Shown here in pieces: positions 13,888-14,426 of a stretch of 14,426 nucleotides of DNA. The DNA lies in the NCBI GenBank assembly GCA_036732565.1, contig DAINCF010000148.1, positions 1 to 14,426 of the forward strand, read 5' to 3'. The position numbers and the translations under genes were made by a program. The stretch is from JAIVJN01 sp036732565. Lineage in GTDB: Bacteria > Acidobacteriota > Vicinamibacteria > Vicinamibacterales > UBA2999. Position 1 is the first letter of the stretch. Each line of letters opens with the position of its first letter. The notes beneath the pieces are model-generated. The model was not told where the DNA came from, searched no databases, and saw only the letters and a program-made list of their open reading frames with translations.

Positions 13888-14301
13888 ATGATCGGGCCCG
13901 ACGCACCGCACATCCACAACCCGACGACCATTCACGCACCGCGTGGCTACTCGCATGTGGCCGAAGTCCCGGCGGGTCACCGAATGATTTTCGTCGCCGG
14001 CCAGGTCGCGCTGGACAAGGACTACAATCTCGTCGGCGCGGGCGACCTGCGCGCGCAGACGACACAGGTGTTCGAGAACCTGCGTCTCGCGCTCGAGTCG
14101 GCAGGAGCCACGTTCAAGGATGTCGTCAAGTTCAACATCTACGTCCTTGACGCCAGCCAGGTCGCGACCATCCGCGAAGTCCGCGATGGCTACGTCAACA
14201 CGAGCGCGCCACCGACGAGCACGCTCGTCGAAGTTCGGCGCCTGGCCCGAGAGGACTGGCTCGTAGAAGTGGAGGCCGTCGCGGTCGCTCCGCAGCGCTA
14301 G
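13888..14301 (+). CDS. RidA/YjgF/UK114-family protein lacking the usual arginine
   Basis: This 137-residue protein has the size and landmarks of the RidA fold: MIFVAGQVALDKDYNLVGAGDLRAQTTQVFENLRLALESAGATFKDVVKFNIYV (residues 33-86) and the C-terminal VEVRRLAREDWLVEVEAVAVA (114-134). RidA proteins form trimers and hydrolyse reactive enamines or imines made by PLP enzymes or amine breakdown. In E. coli RidA the catalytic Arg105 lies in PARSCVEV; here the aligned stretch is PTSTLVEV and that position is Ser111, so classic imine deaminase activity is doubtful. The acidic residue in VEVEA (Glu129) is kept. The protein probably belongs to one of the Rid subfamilies without the arginine. The upstream amidase gene suggests a role in amide or amine breakdown. 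The ribosome binding site is weak. Confidence 0.88.
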   Translation: MIGPDAPHIHNPTTIHAPRGYSHVAEVPAGHRMIFVAGQVALDKDYNLVGAGDLRAQTTQVFENLRLALESAGATFKDVVKFNIYVLDASQVATIREVRDGYVNTSAPPTSTLVEVRRLAREDWLVEVEAVAVAPQR

Positions 14302-14302
14302 T

Positions 14303-14330
14303 GTCCCGGCCGCGTGATACGCGGTCGGAC
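14303..14330 (+). terminator. Imperfect hairpin after the RidA-type gene
   Basis: The sequence directly after the stop codon folds as GTCC-CGGCCGCGT paired with ACGCGGTCG-GAC around a GAT loop, a stem of about 12 bp with a mismatch and a bulge. The T-run expected of an intrinsic terminator is absent, so it may only mark the transcript end weakly. Confidence 0.3.
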
Positions 14331-14377
14331 ATTGGGAGCGCATGGCAATACTTGACTGGGGGTCCGCCCTCGCGTGG

Positions 14378-14420
14378 GGTCCGCCTTTAGGCGGACCTGA
14401 GGGCCGGCTAAAGCCGGCCC
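14378..14420. repeat. Two adjacent perfect 8-bp hairpins at the window edge
   Basis: GGTCCGCC-TTTA-GGCGGACC (14378-14397) is followed after 3 bases by GGGCCGGC-TAAA-GCCGGCCC (14401-14420). Both stems are perfect, and the two loops are reverse complements of each other. A partial direct copy of the first arm, GGGGTCCGCC, occurs just upstream at 14358-14367. This looks like a second intergenic palindrome family, distinct from the GGCAGGCC unit; it may continue past the window. Confidence 0.7.
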
Positions 14421-14426
14421 CCACGA

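Noticed and set aside
13558..14424. A 288-residue minus-strand frame covering the RidA-type gene
   Set aside because: It contains the read-through YVAQAFRPA of a palindromic repeat and runs antisense to a conserved RidA-fold protein.

Overview
The window is high-GC bacterial chromosome, most likely from an acidobacterium (Vicinamibacteria-like). Three things suggest this: a full-length ADOP-type duplicated orphan ABC permease, a set of secreted beta-propeller and HAF-repeat proteins, and many copies of a short palindromic repeat that reads as YVAQAFRPA when translated through. I see no rRNA, tRNA, CRISPR array, transposase or integrase. The assignment is inference from gene content; no phylogenetic marker gene is present.

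Layout. Left third: the 3' end of a PQQ-like beta-propeller gene (+) converges on a secreted protein of unknown function with a proline-rich, arginine-tipped tail (-). A 404-bp gap without a convincing gene follows, then an isocitrate lyase/PEP mutase superfamily enzyme (-), a secreted HAF-repeat protein (-) and an AraC-family regulator (+). The HAF gene sits between two roughly 117-bp inverted repeats, each with a perfect 11-bp hairpin. One repeat contains the HAF stop codon; the other ends just before the araC-type start codon.

Middle: a class II Fic protein (-) carries a winged-helix-like segment and what looks like a C-terminal WYL-like domain, behind a promoter region with three copies of an AAACRGGGTAAT-type motif. 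Next is a secreted protein with a carboxypeptidase-regulatory-like fold, one CxxCH haem motif and a propeller-like C-terminal part (-). A cluster of four palindromic repeat copies separates it from the ADOP permease (-).

Right third: a Tat-exported amidase (+) starts about 50 bp from the divergent permease. After one more repeat copy comes a small RidA-family protein (+) that lacks the arginine typical of RidA deaminases. The window ends in two adjacent perfect hairpins.

How the genes fit together: this is not one operon but a patchwork of short, mostly independent units, many exporting proteins to the envelope. The amidase and RidA protein could act in one amide/amine catabolic route. The most system-like element is the Fic-wHTH-WYL protein with its upstream motif array, which looks like a self-regulating AMP-transfer switch. 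The most unusual non-coding structure is the inverted repeat pair around the HAF gene.
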